From Anaeromyxobacter oryzisoli (GTDB lineage Bacteria; Myxococcota; Myxococcia; Myxococcales; Anaeromyxobacteraceae): a DNA stretch of 64,000 nt. Location of the stretch: positions 1 to 64,000 of the forward strand of contig NZ_JALCZA010000019.1 of the NCBI RefSeq assembly GCF_022690765.1, written 5' to 3'. Below are positions 29,007 through 39,729 of the stretch, piece after piece (position 1 is the stretch's first letter; each line of letters starts with the position of its first letter). The notes beneath the pieces are model-generated. The model was not told the DNA's origin. It made no database searches and saw only the letters and a program-made list of their open reading frames with translations. A program made the translations under genes and the position numbers.

Positions 29007-30344
29007 TCAGCCTCCGGCGGGCGGCGGCGCGGGCGCGTCGATCAGGATCGCCCGGAAGTCGTTCACGTTGGTGCGCGTCGGGCCGGTCACCACGGAGTCG
29101 CCGAGCGCGGAGAAGAAGCCGTGGGCGTCGTTGTCGTCGAGCCGCTCGCGCGGCCGGAGGCCGAGGGCCCGGGCCCGCTCGAGGGTGTCGGGCCCGAGGA
29201 GGGCCCCGGCGATCTCCTCCTGGCCGTCCACGCCGTCGGTGTCGGCGGCGATGGCGTGGATCGCGGGGTGACCGCGCAGCGCGAGGCCGAGCGCGAGCAG
29301 GAACTCGACGTTGCGCCCGCCGCGGCCGTGGCCGCGGACGGTCACGGTGGTCTCCCCGCCGGAGAGCAGCACGCACGGCGGCCGGAACGGCTGGCCGCGA
29401 TCGGCCACCTGCCGCGCCACCGCGGCGAGGACCGCGCCGACGTCCCGCGCCTCCCCCTCGATGGCGTCGCCGAGGACGTGGGCCGGGATCCCGGCCGCGC
29501 GCGCCTCCGCGGCGGCCGCCTCGAGCGCGCGCTGGGGCGTCGCCACGAGCCGCGCCTCGGCGCCGGCGAGCCGCGGGTCGCCGGGCTTGACGGTCTCGCC
29601 CGCCCCGCTCTCGAGCAGGGCGCGGACCCGGTCCGGCGTCGCGACGCGGTGGCGCTCCAGCACCGCGAGCGCGTCCGCGCAGGTGGTCGGGTCGGGCACC
29701 GTCGGGCCGGAGGCGATGTCCACCGGGTCGTCGCCCGGGACGTCCGAGACGAGGAGCGACAGCACGCGGGCGGGGTGGCACGCGGCGGCGAGCCGGCCGC
29801 CCTTGATCGCCGAGAGGTGGCGCCGGACGCAGTTCGTCTCCGAGATGGTCGCGCCGCTCCGGAGCAGCGCCGCGGACACGCGCTGCTCGTCCTCCAGCGT
29901 GAGGCCGGGCGCGGGGCTCGGCAGGAGCGCCGACCCGCCCCCGGAGATCAGGCCCAGCACCAGATCGTCCGGGCCGAGGCCGGACACCTTCTCGAGGATC
30001 CGGCGGGCCGCCTCGAGCCCGGCCGCGTCGGGGACCGGGTGGGCCGCCTCCACGATCTCGACCCGCCGGCACGGGACGGCGTATCCGTAGCGCGTCACGA
30101 CGAGCCCCTCGAGCGGCCCCTCCCAGTGGTCCTCGACCGCCCGGGCCATCGCCGCCGAGGCCTTCCCGGCGCCCACGACGACGAGGCGACCCCGCGGCGT
30201 CGGGGGGAGGTGCGGGGGGACGCACCGCTCCGGCGCCGCCGAGGCGATCGCCGCGTCGAGCAGGCTGCGGAGCAGCGCGCGGATCTCGGGAGAGGAGCGA
30301 GGCGTCATGGGGCGCTCGGCTCGAGCGGGGTCGTCCTCCGTCAC
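29007..30344 (-). CDS. Glycerate 2-kinase (GK-II / MOFRL family)
   Basis: 445 residues from a GTG at 30344; an ATG at 30308 is an equally possible start. The N-terminal DUF4147 domain has VVVGAGKASAAMARAVEDHW, LISGGGSALLPSPAPG and SETNCVRRHLSAIKGGRLA. The C-terminal MOFRL domain has VLLSGGETTVTVRGHGRGGR and AADTDGVDGQEEIAGA. It phosphorylates glycerate to 2-phosphoglycerate with ATP, feeding lower glycolysis. Its 3' end faces the MFS gene. The transketolase gene lies about 120 bp upstream on the same strand, so a shared transcript is plausible. Confidence 0.9.
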   Translation of the reverse strand: MTEDDPARAERPMTPRSSPEIRALLRSLLDAAIASAAPERCVPPHLPPTPRGRLVVVGAGKASAAMARAVEDHWEGPLEGLVVTRYGYAVPCRRVEIVEAAHPVPDAAGLEAARRILEKVSGLGPDDLVLGLISGGGSALLPSPAPGLTLEDEQRVSAALLRSGATISETNCVRRHLSAIKGGRLAAACHPARVLSLLVSDVPGDDPVDIASGPTVPDPTTCADALAVLERHRVATPDRVRALLESGAGETVKPGDPRLAGAEARLVATPQRALEAAAAEARAAGIPAHVLGDAIEGEARDVGAVLAAVARQVADRGQPFRPPCVLLSGGETTVTVRGHGRGGRNVEFLLALGLALRGHPAIHAIAADTDGVDGQEEIAGALLGPDTLERARALGLRPRERLDDNDAHGFFSALGDSVVTGPTRTNVNDFRAILIDAPAPPPAGG

Positions 30345-30465
30345 GCCCTCGCGTCGAGCGCGCGCGGACGCAGCGATGATCGTACCTCCGCGGTAACGGG
30401 CCGCGCCACCTCCACGCGACCGGGCATCCCGTCGCGAAGACGTTCGAGCCGGACGAGGGAGCGCC

Positions 30466-32310
30466 TCATCCCGGCCGCGCGATCCGCTTCACCGCCTCGA
30501 CGATGGCGTCCGCCCCGATGCCGGCCGCGTCGAGGAGCTGCTGCGACGTGCCCGAGTGCGGCATGCCCCGCACGCCGAGGCGCGTGATCGCCGGCGCGGG
30601 CCGGCCGGCGAACACCTCGCACACCGCGTCGGCGAGCCCGCCCTCCGGCCAGTGGTCCTCGACGACGACGAGCCGCCCGCCGCACTCGCGCGCGCACGCC
30701 TCGACCGTCGCGGCGTCCACGGGCTTCACCGAGTAGAGGTCCACCACCCGCACCGCGACGCCGCTCGCCCGGAGCAGGTCGTGCGCCCGGAGCGCCTCGT
30801 GCAGGGTGATCCCCGCGGCGAGGACGGCCGCGACGTCGGCGCCCGACCGGCGGAGGACCTTGCTGCCGCCGATGGGGAACCGCTCCTCCGGGCCGTACAG
30901 CACGGGCGTCTTCTCGCGGGTGGTCCGCAGGTACGCGACGCCGCCGCGGTCCGCGAGCTGGCGCGTGAGGTCCGCCGCGGTCGTGGCGCAGGACGGGTAG
31001 AGGACCGTGCTCTCCGCCACGGCGCGCATCATCGCGAGGTCCTCGAGCCCCATCTGCGAGGGGCCGTCCTCGCCGATGGAGACGCCCGCGTGAGAGCCGA
31101 CGAGGCACAGCCTCGCCCCCGAGATCGTCGCCATCCGGACCTGGTCGTGCGCGCGGGTAAAGAAGGCCCCGAACGTGGCGGCGAACGGGACCAGCCCGAG
31201 GACCTGCATCCCCACCGCCGCCGACACCATCTGCTGCTCGGCGATGTACATCTCGAAGAAGCGCTCCGGGTGGGCCTTCGCGAACCGGTCCGTGTACGTG
31301 GAGTTGCCCACCTCGCCGTCCAGGGCCACCACGTCGTCCCGCGCGGCGCCGAGGGCGCGGAGCGCGTCGCCGAACGCCGCGCGCGTGGCGACCTGGGCGC
31401 CGAGCTCGTAGCGCGGCGGTTCGAAGGGCCCGCGGCGCGGCGCGCGGAGCGGCGGGGACGGGCGCGGCGCCACCGGCGACACGACGAGATCGCCGGGGGG
31501 GTCCCCGAGCTCCGCGAGCGCCCTCGCGGCCTCGTCCGGCGAGAGCGCCTTGCCGTGCCACCCCTCCCGGTCCTCGACGAACGAGACGCCGGCCCCCTTC
31601 CGCGTGCGGGCGACGATCAGCACCGGACGGTCGGAGCCCTCCGCCTCGGTGTACGCGCGGTCGATCGCCGGGCGATCGTGGCCGTCCACGACGAGCGCGC
31701 GCCAGCCGAAGGCCCGGGCGCGCGCGGCGTAGGCCTCGCCGTCCCACTGGAGCATGGTGGGGCCGCGCTGGCCGAGGCGGTTCATGTCGAGGATCCCGAC
31801 GATCGTCCGGAGGCCGTAGTGGCTCCCGAGCTCGAAGGCCTCGTAGACGCTCCCCTCCGCCATCTCGCTGTCGCCGAGGAGCACCCAGCAGCGGAGCTCC
31901 CGTCCGAGGAGGCGCGCCGCCAGCGCGACGCCGACCGCCGTCGGCAGGCCCTGCCCGAGGGAGCCGGTGGCGATCTCCACGGGCGGGAGCGCGGGCGTCG
32001 AGTGCCCCTCGAGCCGGCTCCCGAGCTTGCGCAGCGTGAGGAGCTCCGCGTCCGAGATCACGCCCGCGGCCTTGAACATGGCGTACAGGAGCGGCGCCGC
32101 GTGCCCCTTCGAGAAGACGAGCCGGTCGTTGTCGGGGCTCCGCGCGTCCTTCCAGTCGGCGTGGAGGTGATCCGCGAGCAGCACGGCCATGAGGTCCGCG
32201 GCGGAGAGGCTGGAGGTCGGGTGTCCGGAGCCCGCGGCTGTCGTGGCGCGGATGGAGTCCGCGCGGAGCTGGGCGGCGAGGGAGGCCCAACGGTCGGTCG
32301 AGGCGGCCAT
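30466..32310 (-). CDS. tkt: Transketolase
   Basis: 614 residues from the ATG at 32310. The thiamine-diphosphate domain has AADLMAVLLADHLH, GSLGQGLPTAVGVALAARLL and GDSEMAEGSVYEAFELGSHY, then DMNRLGQRGPT. The pyrimidine domain has EVGNSTYTDRFAKAHPERFF and GSHAGVSIGEDGPSQMGLED. A C-terminal transketolase domain follows. At about 615 residues it belongs to the shorter branch rather than the E. coli 660-residue type. It moves two-carbon units between sugar phosphates in the pentose phosphate pathway and so supplies or drains xylulose-5-P, the phosphoketolase substrate. Confidence 0.93.
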   Translation of the reverse strand: MAASTDRWASLAAQLRADSIRATTAAGSGHPTSSLSAADLMAVLLADHLHADWKDARSPDNDRLVFSKGHAAPLLYAMFKAAGVISDAELLTLRKLGSRLEGHSTPALPPVEIATGSLGQGLPTAVGVALAARLLGRELRCWVLLGDSEMAEGSVYEAFELGSHYGLRTIVGILDMNRLGQRGPTMLQWDGEAYAARARAFGWRALVVDGHDRPAIDRAYTEAEGSDRPVLIVARTRKGAGVSFVEDREGWHGKALSPDEAARALAELGDPPGDLVVSPVAPRPSPPLRAPRRGPFEPPRYELGAQVATRAAFGDALRALGAARDDVVALDGEVGNSTYTDRFAKAHPERFFEMYIAEQQMVSAAVGMQVLGLVPFAATFGAFFTRAHDQVRMATISGARLCLVGSHAGVSIGEDGPSQMGLEDLAMMRAVAESTVLYPSCATTAADLTRQLADRGGVAYLRTTREKTPVLYGPEERFPIGGSKVLRRSGADVAAVLAAGITLHEALRAHDLLRASGVAVRVVDLYSVKPVDAATVEACARECGGRLVVVEDHWPEGGLADAVCEVFAGRPAPAITRLGVRGMPHSGTSQQLLDAAGIGADAIVEAVKRIARPG

Positions 32311-32404
32311 CACCGCCAAGGTGGTCCCGCTCCGCCGGCGGGGCACCCTGGGAGCCTGCGCGGGGGCGGCTCGGGGAGCGGGCGGTCGGCCCCCCGTCGT
32401 GGCG

Positions 32405-34498
32405 TCACGCGCTCGCGGCGGCGCCTGGCGCGCCCCCGACGGTGCTCGCCCCGAGCAGCTCGCGCGCCGCGGCGATCGCCTCGTGCGTGCCGGCGAGCGC
32501 GAGGAGGTCGCCGGCGCGGAGCCGCTCGCTCGCGGTGGGCACCATGACCGACGCGCCGCCGCGCGAGATCGCGATCACGGACGCCCCGCTCCGGCCGCGG
32601 AGGCCCAGCTCGGACAGGCTCCGACCGACGGCGGGGCTGTCGGCGGAGAGGCGCACCACCACCGGCTCGCCGAGCCCGGGGAACATCGCCCGGAACGGCC
32701 CGAGCGCGTCCTCGCCCGGGCCGGCGGCCCCCGCCGCGCCCTGCTTCGCGAGCGCCTCGACGATCACCTGGGCGCCGGCGCGGACGTGCCCCTGAAGGTT
32801 GGCGGCGCTGCGCCAGAACGCGATCCCGAGCACCACGATGGCGGCGGCGAGGACGGCCGCGCCCGGCGCCCCCGGGAGGAACGGCTGGGTGAGGGCGACG
32901 ATCGGGACGAGGACGAGCACCGTCGCGCCGAGCTGGACGGTGGCGACCAGGGCGCGGCGCGGGGCGGCGGCGAGGTCCGGTCGGCCGGCCGCCGCCTCGG
33001 GCAGCGCCCCCGCGGCGAGGGCGAGCCCGAGCCCGCGCGCGTTCCGGAGGAGCCCCACGCAGAACGGCACCGCGAGGAGCGCCGCGACGCTCCAGAGGGC
33101 GACGCGCGAGGCCCCCGGCGCGAGGCCGACCGTCGCGGCGATCCACCGCGACGCGGGCGCGCTCGCGACCGACGCGCCGATCACGATCGCCGCGACCCCG
33201 GCCGAGTCCACGGCGAGGGCGCGGACGATCCGCCGGACGCGTCCTCCGACGGTGCCGCGCCGCGGGGAGGCCCGGACCTGCTCCACCCAGCTCCCGTACA
33301 GGGCGACCACCGTCTGGAGCCGGCGCGGCAGCTTGCGGTCGATCCAGGCCGCCACGCGCTCCGAGCCGCCGATGAGCCAGGGCGTGGTGAGGGTGGTGAA
33401 CGCGGAGACCGCCACCGCGACCGCATACAGGAAGTCGCGCGTCGCGCCGAGGGAGGTCCCGAGCGCCGCCAGGATGAACGAGAACTCGCCGATCTGCGCC
33501 AGGCTCATCCCCGCCTTCACCGACGTCCGGACGCCGTGTCCGGTGAGGAACGCGCCGACCGCGACGGCGGCGGAGTTGCCCACCATCACCAGCGCGACGA
33601 GGGCGAGGGTCGCCCCCCAGTGGCGCGCCACCAGGGCGGGGTCGATGAGCATGCCGACGGACACGAAGAAGATCGCGGCGAAGAGGTCCCGCACCGGCCG
33701 CACCAGCCCCTCGATGGCGTGGGCTTCGCCCGACTCGGCGACGAGGGAGCCGGCGATGAACGCCCCGAGCGCGACCGAGTAGCCCGCCGCCACGGCGAGG
33801 TACGCGATCCCGAAGCAGAGGCCGAGGCTCGCGACGAGGAGCGTCTCGGGGGAGCCGCGCCGGCTCACGTACCGGATCGCGCGCGGGACGACGAGCATCC
33901 CGACCACGAGGAGCGCGACGAGGAAGGCGCCGAGCTGCCCGAGGGTGGTCCCGAGCCGGCCCGCGGAGAGGCTCGCCCCCGTGGCCACGGCGGTGAGGAT
34001 GGCCATGAAGAGGATCGCGAGCAGATCCTGCGAGAGGAGGATGCCGACCACGAGGTCCCGGAGCGCCCCCTTCACCCGCAGCTCGTCGAACGCCTTCGCG
34101 ACGATGGTGGTGCTCGAGATCGAGACGATGGCGCCGGCGAACACGCTCTCGAGCGTGGTCCACCCGAAGGCCCGGCCGGCCACGAAGCCCAGCCAGACCA
34201 TGATGCTCGCCTGGATGAGGGCCGTGAGCCCCGCGGTCGGGCCGACGCGCACGAGCTTGCGGAGGTTGAACTCCAGCCCGAGGGCGAACATGAGGAGGAT
34301 GACGCCGAGTTCGGAGAGGGTCTGGATGGTGCGCTGATCCGCGACGAGCGGGACCGGGACGTGCGGGCCGACGATGAGCCCGGCGAGGATGTACCCGAGG
34401 ACGACCGGCTGGCGCAGGCGCTGGAACAGCACCGTCGTGATCGCGGCCACGCAGAGCACCACCGTGAGCGCGAGCAGGAGGGCCGGGGTGCCGTGCAT
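32405..34498 (-). CDS. Cation:proton antiporter (CPA2/KefB-like) with C-terminal TrkA_C
   Basis: 697 residues. The first 390 or so form the Na+/H+ exchanger fold of the CPA2 family (RQPVVLGYILAGLIVGPHVP, SELGVILLMFALGLEFNLRK, VSISSTTIVAKAFDELRVKG). A second membrane region of four or so helices lies at about 430-590. A TrkA_C domain closes the protein (VVRLSADSPAVGRSLSELG ... GDLLALAGTHEAIAAARELL). The NAD-binding TrkA_N domain of KefB/KefC is absent. It should exchange K+ or Na+ for H+ in the inner membrane, gated by a ligand at TrkA_C. No ancillary KefF/G gene is adjacent. Confidence 0.88.
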   Translation of the reverse strand: MHGTPALLLALTVVLCVAAITTVLFQRLRQPVVLGYILAGLIVGPHVPVPLVADQRTIQTLSELGVILLMFALGLEFNLRKLVRVGPTAGLTALIQASIMVWLGFVAGRAFGWTTLESVFAGAIVSISSTTIVAKAFDELRVKGALRDLVVGILLSQDLLAILFMAILTAVATGASLSAGRLGTTLGQLGAFLVALLVVGMLVVPRAIRYVSRRGSPETLLVASLGLCFGIAYLAVAAGYSVALGAFIAGSLVAESGEAHAIEGLVRPVRDLFAAIFFVSVGMLIDPALVARHWGATLALVALVMVGNSAAVAVGAFLTGHGVRTSVKAGMSLAQIGEFSFILAALGTSLGATRDFLYAVAVAVSAFTTLTTPWLIGGSERVAAWIDRKLPRRLQTVVALYGSWVEQVRASPRRGTVGGRVRRIVRALAVDSAGVAAIVIGASVASAPASRWIAATVGLAPGASRVALWSVAALLAVPFCVGLLRNARGLGLALAAGALPEAAAGRPDLAAAPRRALVATVQLGATVLVLVPIVALTQPFLPGAPGAAVLAAAIVVLGIAFWRSAANLQGHVRAGAQVIVEALAKQGAAGAAGPGEDALGPFRAMFPGLGEPVVVRLSADSPAVGRSLSELGLRGRSGASVIAISRGGASVMVPTASERLRAGDLLALAGTHEAIAAARELLGASTVGGAPGAAASA

Positions 34499-34511
34499 GC
34501 CCTACGAGTAG

Positions 34512-36068
<1,557 letters not shown>

Positions 36069-36076
36069 GAGGGGCA

Positions 36077-36098
36077 GGCGAGCCGCCGGAGGCTCGCC
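36077..36098. terminator. Convergent hairpin between argG and norB
   Basis: GGCGAGCC (36077-36084) and GGCTCGCC (36091-36098) form an 8-bp perfect stem with a 6-base loop. It fills most of the 31-bp gap between two facing stop codons, so it can serve both genes. Confidence 0.6.
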
Positions 36099-36099
36099 G

Positions 36100-38415
36100 C
36101 TACTCCTCTCGCGCGGCGGGCGCCGCGGCGGGCTCGCCGCCGGGGCCGGTGACCTCGGTGAAGAGCGGGCTCGCCGCCTCCGCGCGCGGGGCCGGGGCGG
36201 GGGCGGGCTGCGCCGCCGCGCGGACGGCGCGCCAGCAGAGGACGAGGAGCGGCAGCACGCCGCCGACGATGAACAGGGCGTCGCCGGGCAACCGCGCCCA
36301 CTCGAACCACGACAGCGGCCGGCCGGCGAGGAACTCGAGCTGGCGGGCCTCGAAGTAGCCCACCGTGACGGATCGGTAGAGCTGCAGGACGCCGATCGGG
36401 AACAGCGTCGCGAAGACCATCCAGGCGAGGCCGACGTTCAGCGACCAGAAGCTCACCGCGGCGAGGCGATCCGACCACCGGTCTGCGGGGACGAGGTAGC
36501 GGATCGCGAAGAGCGCCAGCCCGACCGCGAGCATGCCGTAGACCCCCATCATCGCCGCGTGGCCGTGGTTCGCGGTGAGGGCGGTGCCGATCTGGTAGTA
36601 GGAGACGATCGGCAGGTTGATGAGGAACCCGAACACCCCCGCGCCGACGAAGTTCCAGAAGCCGACCGCCCCGAGGAACATGACCGCCCAGCGGTGCGGG
36701 AAGCGGCGCGCGCCGAGGTGCTGCGCCTGCCCGAGGGTGAGGAAGCTCCACGCCTCCACCGTGAGGAAGGTGAGGGGGATCACCTCGGCGGCCGAGAAGA
36801 ACGCGCCGAGCGCCATGTGCTCCGCCGGCTCCCCCGAGAAGTACACGTGGTGCATCGTCCCGACCACGCCGCCGATCGAGTAGAGGATCGCCTCGAGGTA
36901 GACGAGCCGGAGCGCCACCCGCTCCGCGACGACGCCGAGCAGCACGAACAGGTACGCGACCATGACGGTCGTGAAGAGCTCGAGGAAGTCCTCGACCCAC
37001 AGGTGAACCACCCAGAACCGCCAGAAGTCGGTGACGGTGAAGTGGCCGCGCGGACTCGCGAGCAGGCCGACCGCGTAGAACGCCGGGATCGCGAGGGCGG
37101 CGTAGAAGAACAGCCACGGCATGTTGCCGAGGTGCTCCCGCGCGAGGCGCGGGCGCAGCGTCCGGTAGAGCAGGGCGACCCAGGCGAACAGGCCGAGCAC
37201 GAGCAGGACCTGCCAGAGGCGGCCGAGGTCGAGGTACTCGAACCCCTGGTTGCCGAGCCACGCGCTCCGGGTCCAGCCGTGAATGCCCGCCAGCTCGCCC
37301 ACGGTGCTCCCGACGACCACGACGGCGAGGGCCGCGAGGAGCGCCAGCGCGAGGAGGTGCTGGTTGCGCGGCTCCCTGCCGGCGATCATCGGCGCGAGGA
37401 AGATCCCCGCGGCCAGGAACGAGGTCGAGACCCACAGGATCGCGAGCTGCACGTGCCAGGTGCGCACGAGGTTGAAGGGCAGCAGCGCGGCGAGGTCGAT
37501 CCCGAAGAAGTTCGAGAGCTCCGCGCGGTAGTGCTGCGTCGCGCCGCCCACGAGCGTCTGCGCGAGGAAGAGGAGCGTCATCACCAGGAAGAACCAGGCG
37601 GTGACGCGCTGGGACGGGGTGAGCGAGACCTCGCCGGGCGGGCGGAAGGCGAGGGTCTGCGCCTCGCGCCCCTTCCATCCGAGGAAGCGCCAGCGGCCGA
37701 ACGCCGCGAACAGGAGGCCGGTGCCGCCGAGGAGCGCCACGAGCGAGAGCACGCTCCACACGATCATCGGCCCGGTGGGGCGGTTCCGGACGAGGGGCTC
37801 GGGAGGCCAGTCGTTCGTGTACGAGTAGTCCGCGCCCGGGCGCCGGGCCGACGCGGCCCAGGCGGTCCAGCCGAAGAACGCCGTGAGCTGGCGGCGCTCG
37901 ACGGGGGTGGGGAGCAGGTCCCGCGCGAGGCCGGTCCTGCTGCTCGGCTGGGCGAACAGCTCGCCGTAGGCGCGCTCCAGCTCGGGGAACGCCGCGGCCT
38001 GCCCCGCCGTGAGGCGGAGCGTCCCGGTGGTCGGGTCGTACCGGTTCACCCGAAGCTCCTCCCAGGTGCGCGGGCCGCCCTCGTCCTCGGGCTCCCCGTT
38101 CCGGCGCGCGACGATCCGCGCGGACCGGCGGAGGTAGTCCGCGGTGAAGTCCGGGCCGAGGTAGCCGCCGTGGCCGAACACCGAGCCGTACTCCATGAGC
38201 CCGCGCCGCAGGAACAGTTGCTGCCCCTCGAGCACGTCCGCGCGGGTGAAGAGGACCCGCCCGTCGGGAGCGAGCGCGCGCTCCGGGATGGGCGGGGACG
38301 CGGTGTAGGAGCGGACCGCGAGGATCCCCAGGATCCCGAACCCCACCACGAACACGAGGATCAGCGCCTGGATCCACCCGCGCGACACGAGGAGCTGGGT
38401 CCTGTGGGTCTCCAT
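36100..38415 (-). CDS. norB: Quinol-dependent nitric oxide reductase (qNOR)
   Basis: 771 residues from the ATG at 38415. One N-terminal membrane helix (IQALILVFVVGFGILGILAV) leads to a periplasmic region of about 190 residues with the haemless cytochrome-like qNOR extension (DVLEGQQLFLRRGLMEYGSV). Then come about 12 more helices of the haem-copper oxidase fold. Ligand motifs: TWHVQLAILW, WVVHLWVEDFLELF (first non-haem-iron histidine and the nearby Glu), GTMHHVYFSGEP (His pair) and ALTANHGHAAMMGVYG (haem b3 and b ligands). It reduces two NO to N2O with quinol electrons at the inner membrane, for denitrification or NO detoxification. No norC or norQD is adjacent, as expected for qNOR. Confidence 0.95.
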   Translation of the reverse strand: METHRTQLLVSRGWIQALILVFVVGFGILGILAVRSYTASPPIPERALAPDGRVLFTRADVLEGQQLFLRRGLMEYGSVFGHGGYLGPDFTADYLRRSARIVARRNGEPEDEGGPRTWEELRVNRYDPTTGTLRLTAGQAAAFPELERAYGELFAQPSSRTGLARDLLPTPVERRQLTAFFGWTAWAASARRPGADYSYTNDWPPEPLVRNRPTGPMIVWSVLSLVALLGGTGLLFAAFGRWRFLGWKGREAQTLAFRPPGEVSLTPSQRVTAWFFLVMTLLFLAQTLVGGATQHYRAELSNFFGIDLAALLPFNLVRTWHVQLAILWVSTSFLAAGIFLAPMIAGREPRNQHLLALALLAALAVVVVGSTVGELAGIHGWTRSAWLGNQGFEYLDLGRLWQVLLVLGLFAWVALLYRTLRPRLAREHLGNMPWLFFYAALAIPAFYAVGLLASPRGHFTVTDFWRFWVVHLWVEDFLELFTTVMVAYLFVLLGVVAERVALRLVYLEAILYSIGGVVGTMHHVYFSGEPAEHMALGAFFSAAEVIPLTFLTVEAWSFLTLGQAQHLGARRFPHRWAVMFLGAVGFWNFVGAGVFGFLINLPIVSYYQIGTALTANHGHAAMMGVYGMLAVGLALFAIRYLVPADRWSDRLAAVSFWSLNVGLAWMVFATLFPIGVLQLYRSVTVGYFEARQLEFLAGRPLSWFEWARLPGDALFIVGGVLPLLVLCWRAVRAAAQPAPAPAPRAEAASPLFTEVTGPGGEPAAAPAAREE

Positions 38416-38538
38416 GGCCGTCCCCCGGAAATGCACCCACGATGTGGACGTCGGGCGGCCGGCACAACCGGACGGGCGCCCCGCCGCGCGCTCCGGGTTG
38501 ACCCGGGGCGGCGACTCCTCTAATCCTCTCGGGCTCGA
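38416..38538. promoter_or_regulatory. Divergent control region of norB and the RIO kinase gene
   Basis: Contains a 14-bp palindrome CCGGGTTGACCCGG at 38493-38506. On the plus strand TTGACC (38498-38503) and TCTAAT (38519-38524) resemble promoter boxes, but with a short 15-bp spacer. The start would lie only about 8 bases before the kinase ATG, which has no ribosome site. Next to norB, AAATGCA (38429-38435) resembles a half-site of the NO sensor NsrR. All assignments are tentative. Confidence 0.4.
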
Positions 38539-39729
38539 ATGGTCGATCCCCTCGAACCCCTCCTCGCGGACGGTGTCATCGACGAGGTCGTCTCCCGGCT
38601 GAAGAGCGGCAAGGAGGCCGATCTCTGGCTCGTCCGCCAGGGCGGCGAGATCGTGGCCGCGAAGGTCTACAAGGCACGCGAGACGCGCAGCTTCCGCAAC
38701 GACGCGAGCTACCGCGAGGGCCGGCGGGTCCGCGACACGCGCATGCAGCGGGCGATGGATCGCGGCACCCGCTTCGGCCAGAAGGCCGCCGAGGAGGCCT
38801 GGAAGTCGAAGGAGGCCGACGCGCTCTGGGCGCTCCACGCGGCCGGCGTGCGCGTCCCGAGGCCGGTCACGTACTACGAGGGCGTCCTCCTGATGGAGCT
38901 CGTCGTCGACGCGGACGGCCACCCCGCGCCCCGGCTCGTGGACGCCAGCGTCACCCGCGAGCAGGCGGCGGCGCTCTACGCCGACCTCCGCGGGCACGTC
39001 GTCCGCATGCTCGGCTGCGACCTCGTGCACGGCGATCTCTCGCCGTACAATGTCCTCCTCGGCCGGGACGGCCCGGTGATCATCGACTTCCCGCAGGTGG
39101 TCGGGGCCGCCCACAACGGTCAGGCGGAGTCCTTCCTCGTCCGCGACGTCGAGAACCTGCGCCGCTTCTTCGCGGCGCTCGACCCGGCGCTCGAGGCGGC
39201 GCGGGGCGACGCCCGCGAGATCTGGCGCGCGTACGAGCGGCGCGAGCTCACTCCGGATTTCGTGCCGTCGGGCCGGCCCCCGGAGCGCCGGACGGACGGA
39301 GCCCCGAGGCCGGGCCGGCCTCCCTCGCCGGGCCGCGATCCGCGGCGGGAGCGGCCGCAGCCGAGCGCGCAGCCTCGGCGGCATGGGGGGCCGCAGCCGC
39401 TCGCCCAGAGGTCGGACGCGCACCCGCAGCACCCCGCGCAGCGCCGGCCGGAGGCGCAGCAGGGCCAGCCGCGTGGGCAGCCGACCGCGGGTCGCCAGCC
39501 GCACGGCGGCCCCGGCCCGCGCCCCATCGGGCGGCACGAGCCGGGTCGCCGGCGCGGCGCGCCGATGCCGGAGGTGATCCGCGTGATGCGCCCTCCGCTC
39601 GCGCCGCCGGCTCCGGCGGGGAGCGGGGCGCCGGGCGCGATCGGGGCGGGGCCGCACCCGGCGTCGCAGACGCACGGGCGCGAGGGGGACGGTCGCCTCC
39701 GCCCTCGCCGTCGGCGCTGGCGGCGCTGA
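38539..39729 (+). CDS. RIO-family atypical protein kinase with basic disordered tail
   Basis: 396 residues. Residues 1 to about 235 are a RIO-type kinase: SGKEADLWLV replaces the P-loop and AAKVYKARETRSFRND carries the ATP lysine. The region RVRDTRMQRAMDRGTRFGQ is typical of RIO1, HGDLSPYNVLL holds the catalytic Asp at about 166, and VIIDFPQ the metal-binding Asp at about 183. Eukaryotic and archaeal RIO kinases act in ribosome assembly; the bacterial role is largely unknown. Residues 237-396 are a Pro/Arg/Gln/Gly/His-rich tail of nucleic-acid-binding character, encoded opposite the C-terminal part of the convergent glycosyltransferase frame. G/C dominates third positions of this frame through the tail, favouring real coding here. 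Confidence 0.88.
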   Translation: MVDPLEPLLADGVIDEVVSRLKSGKEADLWLVRQGGEIVAAKVYKARETRSFRNDASYREGRRVRDTRMQRAMDRGTRFGQKAAEEAWKSKEADALWALHAAGVRVPRPVTYYEGVLLMELVVDADGHPAPRLVDASVTREQAAALYADLRGHVVRMLGCDLVHGDLSPYNVLLGRDGPVIIDFPQVVGAAHNGQAESFLVRDVENLRRFFAALDPALEAARGDAREIWRAYERRELTPDFVPSGRPPERRTDGAPRPGRPPSPGRDPRRERPQPSAQPRRHGGPQPLAQRSDAHPQHPAQRRPEAQQGQPRGQPTAGRQPHGGPGPRPIGRHEPGRRRGAPMPEVIRVMRPPLAPPAPAGSGAPGAIGAGPHPASQTHGREGDGRLRPRRRRWRR

